DNA of 33,175 bases, taken from assembly GCA_029204225.1 (NCBI GenBank), contig CM055095.1, positions 22,990,650 to 23,023,824 of the forward strand. Reading direction: 5' to 3'. Each line of letters begins with the position of its first letter. Position 1 is the first letter of the stretch. Made by a program: the position numbers and the translations under genes. Shown one piece after another: positions 21,563 to 31,571 of the stretch. Source of the stretch: Diphasiastrum complanatum. Lineage: Eukaryota > Streptophyta > Lycopodiopsida > Lycopodiales > Lycopodiaceae. Under the pieces are notes generated by a model that was given only the letters and a program-made list of their open reading frames with translations, ran no database searches and was not told the origin of the DNA.

Positions 21563-22640
21563 TGTTAGCTGATATTTCGCACGAAAATATCGGACTATGT
21601 TTAAAGCGATTCTCACAATTTTGTAAAAATCGGCATGTAAAACCCGGTTATAAACGGTGAAATCACACAAATTGCCTACAAATAGGGGTCCCAGGCCACC
21701 CAAAATGTGGCTATAGCAAATGAGGCCTTAAAAATGGCCAATAGAATAGATTACGGCCTTTGAATTGGCCCAATTATAAAAGCCGATACTGTTGAGCGAA
21801 TTTTCCAATGCACTCTGCTACTTTTTATTAATATAAAAAATTGCCTATTGTGTTTTTCAGGGAACCGGTAGCCCTGAAGGAACCCCAAGTCATGAGTGCT
21901 CGCCAGTAACGATACACGAAAAAATGGCAATGAAAAAAATCAACTCGCAACAAATGGTTGGAAATTATGGGATAGGGTCAAGGAAGCTGTAACGGAAATA
22001 TAGGCTAGATACGTACACCCAATAGACAGTGCAAGTCGAAGTGGCACCCCGACAGACCAACACGAAGGCATAAACCATGGGCCATGGACACGCAAATTGA
22101 AAATGCAGAGGAGGGGCCAAACTCACTTGATAAAAATATCCTACCTAAAAAATGGTAGGGGTTGACCACAAGCAGTCATAAGGACTACCCAATTAAAAAA
22201 GATAATGAAGTGAAGTACTTACCATTTACACCACCCACAAGTGCAACAAAGCAAGGTGGCTCACACAAGTGGTACCCCTATACTAGTGACCAGAACATCT
22301 TTTCAAGACAAAGGGGTACCACTTCAAGTCCAATCCCAAGTTAAAGACCTTGTACCATGGCATGAAGAGATTGAAAGGTGAAAACTTGGCATTATGAAGG
22401 GGAGGATTGGAGGATGCCTATAAAAGGGAGAGAACCTTTTTGGCATTCACGTGAGAGAATGAATGAGGAAGGATTGAGAGTGAGCCATGGGAAGCTGAAT
22501 GGGCAGATGTGTTATTCAAGGTGTTCAAGCTATTTCGAGGTGCATTGAGAGCAGGGTGTTATGAAAGTTGTTTGATGTTATTTGTGAAAGGGGAGAGGCG
22601 CTTAAATTTTGAAGAAATCTTGCTTGAGCCTATTATGCCC
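21563..22640 (+). other. Unassigned LTR-like region
   Basis: It begins TGTTAGCTGATATTTCGC and contains a plausible core promoter, CCTATAAAAGGGAGAG, near 22416-22431. Both suit an LTR in plus orientation, but no primer-binding site, polypurine tract or pol is attached. The 60-codon open frame at 22162-22344 lacks any family feature. Left as LTR-like, low certainty. Confidence 0.3.
22267..22324. repeat. Perfect 13-bp hairpin
   Basis: AAGTGGTACCCCT (22267-22279) and AGGGGTACCACTT (22312-22324) are exact reverse complements with a 32-base loop. It lies about 95 bases upstream of the TATA-like CCTATAAAAGG. Confidence 0.85.
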
Positions 22641-23297
22641 TGAGGAGGATGACCCAAGCGGTTGTCATCACCATTGAGGCTATTGTCTGATGCTTTACTA
22701 CAGCTTCTTCATCATCTTACCTCACTCCTCACGTCACCCACGCCTGCTAATTGTAGCGAGCTCCTGACCACAGTGGCCCAAGAGCTGCAGCAGTAGCCAA
22801 TTCTTTGTTAGGAAGATAGGAAGGAGGAACTCTGAGTCTTTGAGAAGCATTTACATTGCACCTTCTATCTCCGGATTTCTAATGAGATGGGAGCATGCTG
22901 ATGGATTGCCGCCACTACCATTGTCTGCACAACATTCCACTAAGTACTGCCCTATGTCTCACAATGTTTTGTAGCTACTAATACTACTTGTTTGTTGTTG
23001 TGGATTAGCCAACTCGGGCTGCATGATGCCCACACAGCTTTGAGTGTACGCAGCCAGTCTGTATCTCTGTCTATTGTGTACAAGTCTTCGCTTGTCTGAT
23101 CTGCGTGAGTCCATACCTATCTGCTCTAGGCAGTTCTATGCCTGCAATATAAGCCTTATATGTGCTATAAAAACTTTATGTAGCTCCTACCTACTACACT
23201 TCTCTTCCCCCATTCCTTGTGGGTTGCGCAACTACGGTCTGAGGGCTACATCATCATTATTTTTGTGGCCTCTTGTCATCAATCTATACCATCCTTC
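22641..23297. other. Non-coding interval
   Basis: No gene or element recognised. The 88-codon plus-strand open frame at 23044-23310 is Cys/Leu/Ser rich with no domain I can name, and is not called. Confidence 0.5.
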
Positions 23298-23375
23298 GGG
23301 GTTGGCTTAGTTGGTTAGCTTGACATCCAAAGTTTCTTTGGTCTTAGGTTCGAGCCTCCCCTTGGAAACCAAGAA
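23298..23375 (+). mobile_element. tRNA-derived SINE head (pol III A and B boxes)
   Basis: An A box TGGCTTAGTTGG at 23303-23314 and a B box GGTTCGAGCC at 23347-23356 sit at tRNA-like spacing. Between them is the perfect stem CCAAAG-TTT-CTTTGG. GGGG at 23298-23301 can pair with CCCC at 23358-23361. The cloverleaf is not that of a working tRNA (no proper anticodon loop), so a SINE or tRNA pseudogene is more likely. The 3' limit of the SINE is not defined. Confidence 0.6.
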
Positions 23376-23559
23376 GCATCCTTCCAACCTGCACTCGTGA
23401 GATGGAAGAATCAACTCAATGGACAGAAGTCACAGGATTGGCTTAGCTCACAAAGTGCTAGCTCTTTCACTCACATGAACGGCGAACGAACTAGGGGTAT
23501 CCTTCAGGGGCATGCCGGTCTTCCTCCACTATACTAGGTATACCTTTGTTGATTGAAAT

Positions 23560-24232
23560 TGGTTTTGGAAAAATGGTCAATGCATTTGCTAATCGTTGAG
23601 CTTGTATGACATGTGTAAGAAAGACATAGTCACAGGTCTAAAGATATCAAGACCCGATACTGAGTTCTGCGAAGTCTGTCAGAAAGGCAAACAACATCAT
23701 TCACACGTGAGGGAAGAAGAGCCAAAGAAGTTCTTGAGCTCGTCCACTCAAATGTCTGTGGACTGATAAAAATGGATTCGCTCTTAAGATTGAGGTATTT
23801 CTTGATGTTCATAGATGATTACAACCGGATGACTACGATCTACTACCTAAAGAAGAAATCTGAAGTGTTTGATTCCTTCAAGAAGTTTGTGGCATTTGCA
23901 GAGCGACACACCTCAAAAAAGATTCAGATTATCAGATCTGACAATGGAGGTGAGTACAAGAGCAAAGAATTTTCAAAATTCTGTCAAGAACAAGGTATTG
24001 AACATCAGTTCACTGCTGCATACACACCAGAATATAATGGTGTTGCGGAAAGAAGAAACAGGATGTTGTTCGAAGGAGCCAGATGCACGATGGCACAGAC
24101 TCGATTGCCAAGTCAATTCTGGGCTGAGGCAATAGCTACAGCAGTAGGCTTGCAGAATAAATCAACAATGACAACGTTGGAAAATAAGACACCATACGAG
24201 ATGTGGACGGGTAGAAAGCCTAATCTGTGATG
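23560..24232 (+). pseudogene. Ty1/copia pre-integrase and integrase fragment
   Basis: Plus-strand copia fragment. The pre-integrase zinc region includes CEVCQKGKQHHSH (about 23665-23705). After a frameshift near 23730 the integrase core follows, with FIDDYNR (first catalytic Asp, about 23814), SDNGGEY (second Asp, residue 57 of the open frame that starts at 23772) and YNGVAERRNR (Glu, residue 93). The spacing is exactly D-x35-E. It continues through PSQFWAEAIATA to YEMWTGRKPNL and stops at about 24230. This integrase core is among the least damaged coding pieces in the window, though its N-terminus is frameshifted and the protein is cut off before RT. It abuts an oppositely oriented copia gag. 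Confidence 0.9.
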
Positions 24233-24477
24233 CAAGGTCAAGAGTGACGCTATTTTCGATTGAAGAGGATATGATAGCTACTGCTTTGTCATTCTTCTCC
24301 TTCCATTCGTGAAGCTCTTTGTCTGTGCTACAGACATTTCTTCATTGCATCCACCTAGGGCCATAAAGCTTATCCTCTCAATATGAGGGAAGTCTTCACT
24401 TTTCAGGGAAAGAAATTTGACCCGTCTGCCCTAAGAACTATGCACATCTTGGATTGGATGCTGCTGATAGAAGCCAT
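24233..24477 (-). pseudogene. Ty1/copia gag N-terminal fragment
   Basis: Minus-strand gag start, ATG at 24477-24475, encoding MASISSIQSKM and then a frameshifted gag with RADGSNFFP and SLILRG, and in another frame EWKEKNDKAVAIISSSIENS. This is the N-terminal region of a copia gag. It is cut at about 24232, where the plus-strand integrase fragment ends. The primer-binding site and LTR directly upstream (to the right) show it is the true 5' end of an element, so the rest was lost by truncation or rearrangement. Confidence 0.8.
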
Positions 24478-24508
24478 AGTTTAATAACCAGGCTCTGATA
24501 ACCTTAAT

Positions 24509-24520
24509 GCTCTGATACCA
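24509..24520 (-). other. Copia primer-binding site (tRNA-iMet)
   Basis: On the minus strand this is TGGTATCAGAGC, the exact plant copia primer site. A partial second copy (TTATCAGAGCC) lies just downstream at about 24491-24501. It is followed by gag and preceded by an LTR end ATTACATCA, as expected. Confidence 0.9.
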
Positions 24521-24521
24521 C

Positions 24522-25210
24522 TGATGTAATCGGTGAGTTTCTCTAATGGAAGAATATTCGGATTCCTAATGCAAAGCTCAGATATATGTAGTTGTAGCTA
24601 CTACTTCATACTACAATCAATCGTCTTCCGAACTACAGACTGACACTACAAATCTGATAATACATTTATGAACAATAGATAATGTTTAATCAGCAATCAA
24701 TAATTGAAAAATAACGAAAGTTATATCTACTGTAGACAACCATCATAGATCATTCATAGATTGCACACGATGGGCAAAATACTGCAACTCATCTATTATC
24801 AAAATTAAGTCAAAATCTTTGACTGTTGTCTGTTTCCAAGATCAGCGTGTTGGTGCAAGAGAGGTATTCTGTTATGTGCATGTCCTGTATAAGGGAATCG
24901 GAATAATTCCTGACATGGATAGCCGGTCACTCCAATTGTATGTGGTTATTGGTTATGCTACGTCATTCCTGACGTGGTCGTAAGTTTTTTTTTCAGCTAT
25001 GCACAAAAATTTTTGGACAGACTCAAATCTGCCAAAATTTCTATGTTTTTGGCTCTCAAATGTCAAAAACAATCCTTATGGACTTTTTTTTTTTTTTTTT
25101 TCCAACTGTCAGAAAATAAAATTTCTTTGACTATCTTAAAAGCCATTTCTAGCATCCAGGTTTTCAATACACAACTACTGTGAAGTTTTTAGCATGTATG
25201 AGCTTCACCA
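24522..25210 (-). mobile_element. Copia 5' LTR, minus strand (outer edge undefined)
   Basis: On the minus strand the LTR ends ATTACATCA one base before the primer-binding site. The opposite end is not certain and is put at about 25210, before the RNase H remnant of the next copia element. The interior has T runs (about 25085-25101) and a repeated TTCCTGACRTGG (24908 and 24965). No coding signature. Confidence 0.55.
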
Positions 25211-25319
25211 CACACCCTACAGGATCTTACTGAGGTGTTGTGATTGCACAAGATTGATCAAAGAACAATATGCTTGAAAAATCTAAGGCAAGAGCACAGT
25301 AAATCTTCATCTGCATAAC

Positions 25320-27770
25320 ACTTTAGCTCAAAAGTAGCCTTTTGATCCATAAAACCTCCCTTGTTGTGGTTGTAAGAGATATGTATTCAGCTTCACAGGA
25401 TGATAAGGAAATAGTTGCCTGCTTCTTTGATAGCCAAGAAACCAAATTTCCTCCAAGAAATATAGTGTAAGCACTTGTGGATTTCCTATCCAACCTGTTT
25501 CTTGCAAAATCTGAATTTGAAAAAGCAATCAAAGTCAGATCTTCTCCTTCATAGTATAGTCCATAATCCAAGGTAGAAGATATATACCTCAAGACTCTTT
25601 TAGCCAACTTCCAATGATATAACTTTAGATCCTGCATGTGTTGACTTAGCTTATGAACACAAAAGCTTAGATCAAGCCTAGTCACTATCAACCAAATAAG
25701 TGAGCCAATAAGACTCCTATAAAGAGTGATGTCCTCAAAGGATTTTTCATCATCTTTAATAGGAACTTTTACAGTGTGCTCATAGGTGTATCTATGCCTT
25801 TACAGTTCTCCATATGGAATTTCTTGAGCATGGAAAGTGCATATCTACTTTGGCTTATAAATGCATGACCTTTCCAAATATCTATTTCAAGGCCTAGAAT
25901 ATAGTGAATAACTCCTAAGTCTTGCATCTTAAACTCAGTACCAAGTGCATGCTTAGTTTCTTCAACTAACTTCTCATTTTTTCCCACAAAGAATGATATC
26001 ATCTACATAGATGAGAAGAATAATTAGAAAGTTATCTACAAACTTATAATACAGAGAACGGTCATATTCAATTAGACAAAATCTGAGTGATGTGAGATAG
26101 GAATTGAGTCTTGCATACCAAGACCTTGGTGTCTGTTTCAGTCCATACAGACTTTTGAACAAAAGACAAACTTTTGATTCATCACCTTCCTTCACAAAAC
26201 CTGGAGGCTTCTCCATATAAATCTCCTCTTCAAGGTAACCATTGAGAAATGCATTAGAAACATCAAACTGGAACATACTCTATTTGTGAAAACATGCAAG
26301 AGAGATGAGTATTCGAATTGTTACCTACTTTGCAACTGGTGCAAAGGTATCTTCATAATCAAGACCTTGATCTGTGAGTAACCTTTGGCACAAAGTCTTG
26401 CTTTATACTTATTGATAGATCCATCATGATGATACTTGATTCTGAATACCCACTTACATCCGATCACATGCATGTTGTTTGGTGGCTCCACAAGCTCCCA
26501 TGTGTTATTTGACATCAAGGCTTCAAATTTTTGGGTCATTGCTTCAACCCACTCCTTGGATTGAAAAGCTTCTTGGACATCCTTAGGCTCTTCATCTGAT
26601 ATAAAAAGTGCATGATAGGAAGTTTCACCTTCCACTTGTCTTCCTTCTTCATCATATGTGAGCCTCCTTGGCTCAGATCTTGCTTGTGTAGATCTTCTTG
26701 GTGTGGTAGCTTGAATCTGCTCCTCCTCAGGCCTCGGCCTCACCTCTTCTTGAACAACATCAAAATTGATGATTGATCTTGCATGAATCTTCTTGATCTG
26801 TGCATCATCCAAGTTAAATTTCTGATCTTCATGGAAGATCACATCTCTACTAACAACATTTTTGTCAGTCTTTTACTGCACTAGGATCTTCCTTCTTCCT
26901 AGTTTCTAGAGGCACATGCACAAAGCATACACAGCCAAAAATCCTAAGATGATCTACCTTAGGCTTTTTCTTATACAACATCTCAAATGGTGTCTTTCCT
27001 CCTACTGCAAGATTTGGAAGCCTATTACAAAGATAGTTTGCACATGCAACTGCCTCTCCCCAAAATTCTTTAGGCAGAGAAGCTTCCAGCCTAATGGCTT
27101 TTGCACATTCACACAAAGTTCTATTTTTTCTCTCAGCAACACCATTTTGATGAGGAGTATATGAACAAGAGAACTCTCTTTGAATACTCTCTCTCTAACA
27201 AAAGTCTTTAAACTTATTGGAACTGTATTCCCCTCCACTATCACTTCTTAAAGCTTTTAACTTGAAAGGAAACTGCTTCTCTACATAAGCTTTAAAAGTA
27301 AGAAAAACATCATAAACCATGGCTTTTGAAGACAACATATAGATCCAAGAATGTCTTGTATAATCATCTACAAAAGAGACAAAGCAGTTGGCTCCTCCTT
27401 TGCTCTTAGTTGATGAGAAATGAACATCTGAGTGTACAAGTTCAAATGGTTGCTTTGTCTTGATACTTGATCTAGGAAAAGGCCTTCTGTGTGACTTCGC
27501 CAGCACACAAGCTTCACAAGATAGAAGCTCCTTTGACAGTGTCTTTGGTAGACCAACAACTTTTCCTTATTTGACCATAGATTGCATGGCTTTGAAATTG
27601 GGATGACCCAATCTCTTGTGCCACAGATCCTCTTGTAGAACCTTGGTCTCATAAGCAATATCTGAAACTGTCTGCTCGATTTTTTTAAGTGTCGTGGTGA
27701 CAACATTGGGCCCTCTTGGGAACCCAAAAGGTTGCAAGTCGGCTGGTGCAAATTATATGTTGTAAACATA
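25320..27770 (-). pseudogene. Ty1/copia pol remnant (pre-integrase to RNase H)
   Basis: Minus-strand copia polyprotein, read from 27770 leftward. The pre-integrase domain has RLGHP and CEACVLAKSHRRPF (about 27640-27480). Integrase has PFELVHSDV, FVDDYTRHSWIYML (about 27375), RSDSGGEY and FWGEAVACANYLCNRLP with RIFGCVCFVHVP (to 26890). The linker is Pro/Glu/Arg rich (about 26780-26640). RT has WVEAMTQKFEALMSNNTWEL, GCKWVFRIKYHHDGSINKYK, FQFDVSNAFLNGYLEEEIYM, YGLKQTPRSWYARLNSYL and YVDD (about 26009-25998), then QDLGVIHYILGLEI. RNase H has RVLRYISSTLDYGLYYEG and WLSKKQATISLSSCEAEY (about 25450-25395). At least five frameshifts or stops break it. RNase H stops after about 25323 without the CDNQ and KHIE blocks. 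Gag, protease and LTRs are not attached. Confidence 0.92.
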
Positions 27771-28281
27771 GTTACTCATAGGAGGAACTATTAGCTGGCA
27801 TGACCTTGCTATAGCATTGTAGTTGGCATAAATCATATGCACAAGGTATGGGCTTTGATACCCCGTCAGGACTGGCAAGTGGAACTCAATGGCTTGAAAG
27901 AAGGATGCTGTCTATTGGTACCAGTGTTGCATTTCAGTAATATCCAATTTGGACAATTGGATGTCGAGCTTATTGGCATCAGGGTCATCAGAACTGGAGG
28001 CAGGGTTGGTAGACATGATGAAAAAATTGAAAAACAAGAATTTGGAAAAAGGGTGTCAGTTGAGATTTCAGACAGGGTTAACAGGTGTCGGTTGAGATGT
28101 GAGCAGAGGGCATCGGCTGAGGTGTGAGCGGAGGGCGTCGGCTGAGATGTGAGCAGAGGGCGTCAGTTGAGATGTAATGGAAAGGCGTCGGGTGAGATGT
28201 AATGGAAAGGCGTCGGCTGAGATGTAATGGAAAGGAATGGTCTATGAGCAACTGAGGTCGGGAAGGAAGGTGTGTGAAAGT
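27771..28281. other. Non-coding interval with a minisatellite
   Basis: Apart from the 25-base repeat listed separately, no gene or element is seen. The 96-codon plus-strand open frame at 27837-28127 runs into the minisatellite and shows no domain. Confidence 0.5.
28084..28233 (+). repeat. 25-bp minisatellite, six units
   Basis: Six back-to-back 25-base units, of the type GGCGTCGGCTGAGATGTGAG, start at 28084, 28109, 28134, 28159, 28184 and 28209. The first three end GAGCAGAG or GAGCGGAG; the last three end AATGGAAA, so the array has two sub-types. A diverged earlier unit lies near 28051. Confidence 0.93.
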
Positions 28282-28440
28282 GGAGGTGTTGTGGTTTTTG
28301 ACATAGAGGTGAGCTTAAGGTACTGCAGTACGTAGGACATGGTTGCAGACATCTTCACGAAAGCACTCAGTGTTAATGCACACAACAAATTTTGTGCATT
28401 GCTCGGTCTAAAAATCAAGGCTTTCATGGATCCAGATTAA
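28282..28440 (+). pseudogene. Ty1/copia RNase H tail
   Basis: Extreme 3' end of a copia pol on the plus strand: VFDIEVSLRYCST, an in-frame TAG, then DMVADIFTKALSVNAHNKF and the C-terminus GLKIKAFMDPD with TAA at 28438-28440. VADIFTKAL is the usual closing motif of plant copia RNase H. The polypurine tract (GAGGGGGGGGG, 28441-28451) and the LTR follow without a gap, so this is a genuine element end. Everything upstream is replaced by the minisatellite region. Confidence 0.88.
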
Positions 28441-28451
28441 GAGGGGGGGGG

Positions 28452-29620
28452 TGTTGGATTTATTCCCTCTACTCTCCTTAAATCCCATTTTAATCTGCCT
28501 CCATCCATGCTGCATATTTATTAACGTTGTCGCGCAGTCTACATATTTTCACACAAATTCGCACAGACAAAAAAAAAAGAGAAAGAATCGCGACACTGTG
28601 TTTTTACACACATTATGGTGACAGGCAAAAAGGGGACACTATCTTACAGAATGCCAAAGGTGCCCTAAAAACAAAGGCACACTGTAAATCTAATCCTAAG
28701 GCTACTCGTAAGAGTGACGCACTTTTTTGCATTGTCATCACCAACGATCACTTCAGCACTACCTGACGTCGCACCCTTTTCACGCTCACCCCATGCAGCT
28801 GTGCTAATAGATTGGACAACGACTGCAGCCACCCACGATCTCTTACAGACAACACATCCACTCTGTACTTTCCATATCTGCACACCTGTAATATAATGTA
28901 TATATACTGAATATCATATGTGTATTTAGGTTAATGAGGTTAATGAGTGAATGAGTTGATGAGTTGATGAATGAGACGAAGTAGATGCCTTGCGCATTGA
29001 TTCTTGATTGTCAGCAATAAGGTTTTATTCCTTTACAGATTGCATAAGCTTCGTAGGACATGCGGTTTCCTCTGTTATTGTCTTGTGCTCTACCACATTA
29101 TTGACATGTATACATGATATACTTAATCTGATACAATTCTTTATCTACATTCAAATCTATGTTAATATTGCTATGCTTATCATTCATTCTGTCTGATCTT
29201 TGTAGTTGTTCTTTCTGGTAATAGACGACTAACATTTGGTCTTGTCTTTCGCGAATCATTTGCGACTAATTATCAGTCGAGCACCATCTAGCACTTTGCG
29301 AATCATTCGCGGCAAATAGTTTGTCTAACTATTCGCAAGAAACCATTCTTCTGGAGCTTCATTCATTTATTAAAGTTTGGCTACGTAATCAAGAACAACT
29401 GTGATTCCCATCACTACCGTTTTGTTCGTTCTAATAGGCATAGTCATGCTTACGGAGAGAGTCGTATAGCTCATTCCGCTGCGCACGAACATTTTCTGTT
29501 CGAGTTCGTTTCTTGTTTGAGTTCGTGTCTCGTTCGTGTTCGTCTTACCTCCTTGAGCTTATTTTTCGTTTCTAACATACGACACCTTTTCTCAACTCGT
29601 TCATCTCCCTCTCTCCAACA
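28452..29620 (+). mobile_element. Copia LTR-A (3' LTR, complete, 1169 bp)
   Basis: Starts TGTTGGATTTATTCCC directly after the polypurine tract and ends CTCTCCAACA at 29620, giving TGTTGG...CCAACA termini. A second copy lies inverted at 31572-32625 and confirms both ends. A TATATATA core promoter candidate is at about 28899-28906. The interior shares long stretches with LTR-B but has an extra minisatellite at 28928-28976. Open frames inside are not genes. Confidence 0.9.
28928..28976 (+). repeat. Short minisatellite inside LTR-A
   Basis: GGTTAATGAGGTTAATGAG followed by variants of GAGTTGATGA and AATGAG. It is absent from the corresponding place in LTR-B, so it arose or expanded after the two copies diverged, or was lost from LTR-B. 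Confidence 0.75.
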
Positions 29621-29623
29621 ATC

Positions 29624-29718
29624 CGATATTCAAAAAATATTTTTTGATATCGATTCGACGCGCCCTTGTTTCCGCTGTAGATTTAGTTATAACATCCTGC
29701 GCGTTGATCCAATATCTC
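29624..29718. repeat. Palindrome and GATATCG/GCGCG cassette next to LTR-A
   Basis: Bases 29624-29652 form a near-perfect palindrome (CGATATTCAAAAAAT with ATTTTTTGATATCG). Its right half begins a cassette with left end GATATCGATTCGACGCGC (29646-29663) and right end CTGCGCGTTGATCCAATATC (from 29698). This is the cassette family seen at 9067-9286 and 9741-9816. Confidence 0.75.
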
Positions 29719-31571
29719 ATAATGTTAAAATTTAGATTCTACAGTCCTCCCAGCAGGTTGATTCTATCAGCTGTGGATGGTATACCGTATGCAATGCCAA
29801 ATACTTTTTTAATTGGCTTGCACTACAAGATGGACTTCCAAATCTGGAAGAGGTAATCTTCGATTAATAACTTTTAATTGTGTTTTTATTTTTTCCTATT
29901 TCAAATTAATATCAACTGATCTTTGATTAATTACATTTAAATGTGTTTATGTTTTTTTTTTTCAGTTTAAATGCCCAAATGTGCCCACATTCACCAATGA
30001 TGTCAGCACCTCCAGAGACCTGCCTCTAGATAGATCAGACTTGCCAACTACCTCAAGGAAGAACGATTTAATGTTGATTTGGTGGAAAAGATGGAGTTCT
30101 CTAGTTTCAATGGCCAAGACTAACTTGAAGGGACCCGAAGTACATTGAAGAGCAAAACAACCTTCAACTTCATTAAAAAATTTCAGTTTGAAAGAACCCA
30201 AGGCCCAAAATTGCTTGAAGAGTGAAGTTTCTTCACTATGAAGAAATGGTTCATTTTCTAAAAGGGCCCTTATTTCCACCTCCTTTAACTGTTTTGGACC
30301 AAACGAAGGGCTATGGAGTCCAAACAAAGGGCAGCCGAACTGTACCTACAACTACAGTACTGCAATACAGAGTGTTAACTATCGAGAAAGCGCTTATTGG
30401 ATGCCAAAGGCGATTTCATCCCCTTTGGGAGTGCCGAGGTAGGAGTGTGTGTGTCTAAAGGCATTTTGGAAACAGAAGCCGTCTTGGCATCCAATTTGGT
30501 GATAAAGTGGTGGGTGGCCTGGTAGCCATGCTGGAAACGGAGGATGGTTCAGGAGTAGAGGCAATGGCTCCTTTGCGTCGTGGCATTATGAGAGATCGTA
30601 GAATCAGAGATGGGGAGGCAGCGGATCAGCGACAGAGCACTGAAAACCAAATCATCTTGCTAAGACCAATTGGCCATCACTTTTAATTAGGATATCGACA
30701 TTGCTATGATTGATCTACAATGGCAGACTTTTCGTAGTTTGTTAAAAACCAGTGCCCTTACAAAGTACATTGACTGATTCACACAAAACCTCCTCTTTCC
30801 AACGTAACCGCCTGTTTTTTGGCAGTTAGACCTCTTTCTTATGGATGACCCCCAAAAAAAGTTTGGCTAGTTCTCTCGTGGTGGGGAAAGGAATATTACC
30901 TACCGCCAGACTCTTGGTGTATTTTCTTTTCTTTTCGCAAGGAATAGGAACAAAGGAGCAATTGGACCCCAAGGCATCTTTGTATCCTAATTCTTTAGAA
31001 AAATGCTAAAGCACTCAAATTACCGAGATTTCAATCACCAACTTTATGGTCTCCTGCCTGAAGTGCATTATCTCCTTGACACTCTTTTACACTACTTCAT
31101 CTTCTTCAATTAGTGAGGGCACGAACTCTTTCCTTGCTTGTGGTCGCCCTCCACTCCTTCCTTTGGCTTGATCTCATTCAATTTTTGAGCACTTTCAATA
31201 CTGTTTGAGGCCTAGAACAAGAGCGTCCTACCTATTCAATTACCAAAAAACCGTGGAGAAACGGTGATATAAGCCCAACTTGAAAAAGAAGTTTTTTTCA
31301 CTTTGTTTTTTTTTTGCAAAAAGCCACTAGGTTCTCTAATAATTGGTAGTCCTTCGACAAAAAGTTCAAACTTTTTTCATGGCTAGTGAGTAGGCTAGTG
31401 AGTGGGCTACCTTCTTGTCCTTACAACATCCAAAATAGTGCATGGACGGTGAAGTTATTGCTGATTTTGTGAAAAACTTGTAACCCTCGCCCTTTTTTTT
31501 TTTTCACAACTAACTGAAAAATTCTCAAATTTGGCATGTTTTTGACACTTTCTGTTGCTATGATCAGGCTG
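29719..31571. other. Unassigned interval between the two inverted LTRs
   Basis: About 1.85 kb with no recognised gene, transposon protein or tRNA. T and A runs occur near 29950 and 31300, and an AGGGCCCTT palindrome near 30264. The 121-codon minus-strand open frame at 29962-30327 overlaps a plus-strand open frame at 30222-30458; neither has a domain I recognise, and I do not call either a gene. Confidence 0.5.

Noticed and set aside
23298-23375. Functional tRNA gene
   Set aside because: A and B boxes are present, but the region between them forms a tight CCAAAG/CTTTGG hairpin with a 3-base loop instead of a 7-base anticodon loop, and the acceptor stem is weak. SINE head preferred.
24522-25323. 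One LTR shared by the gag on its left and the copia pol on its right
   Set aside because: The right-hand RNase H is truncated after about 25323 and no polypurine tract is seen next to the LTR, so a shared LTR is not supported.
28084-28233. CRISPR-like array
   Set aside because: Units are directly adjacent 25-base repeats with no spacers, in a plant nuclear context; it is a minisatellite.
28665-28896. Small Cys-containing open frames on both strands
   Set aside because: They fall inside LTR-A and are matched by equivalent sequence in LTR-B, so they reflect LTR sequence, not a gene.
29962-30458. Two overlapping open frames between the inverted LTRs
   Set aside because: They lie on opposite strands over the same bases, have no recognisable domain, and show no splice or promoter context.
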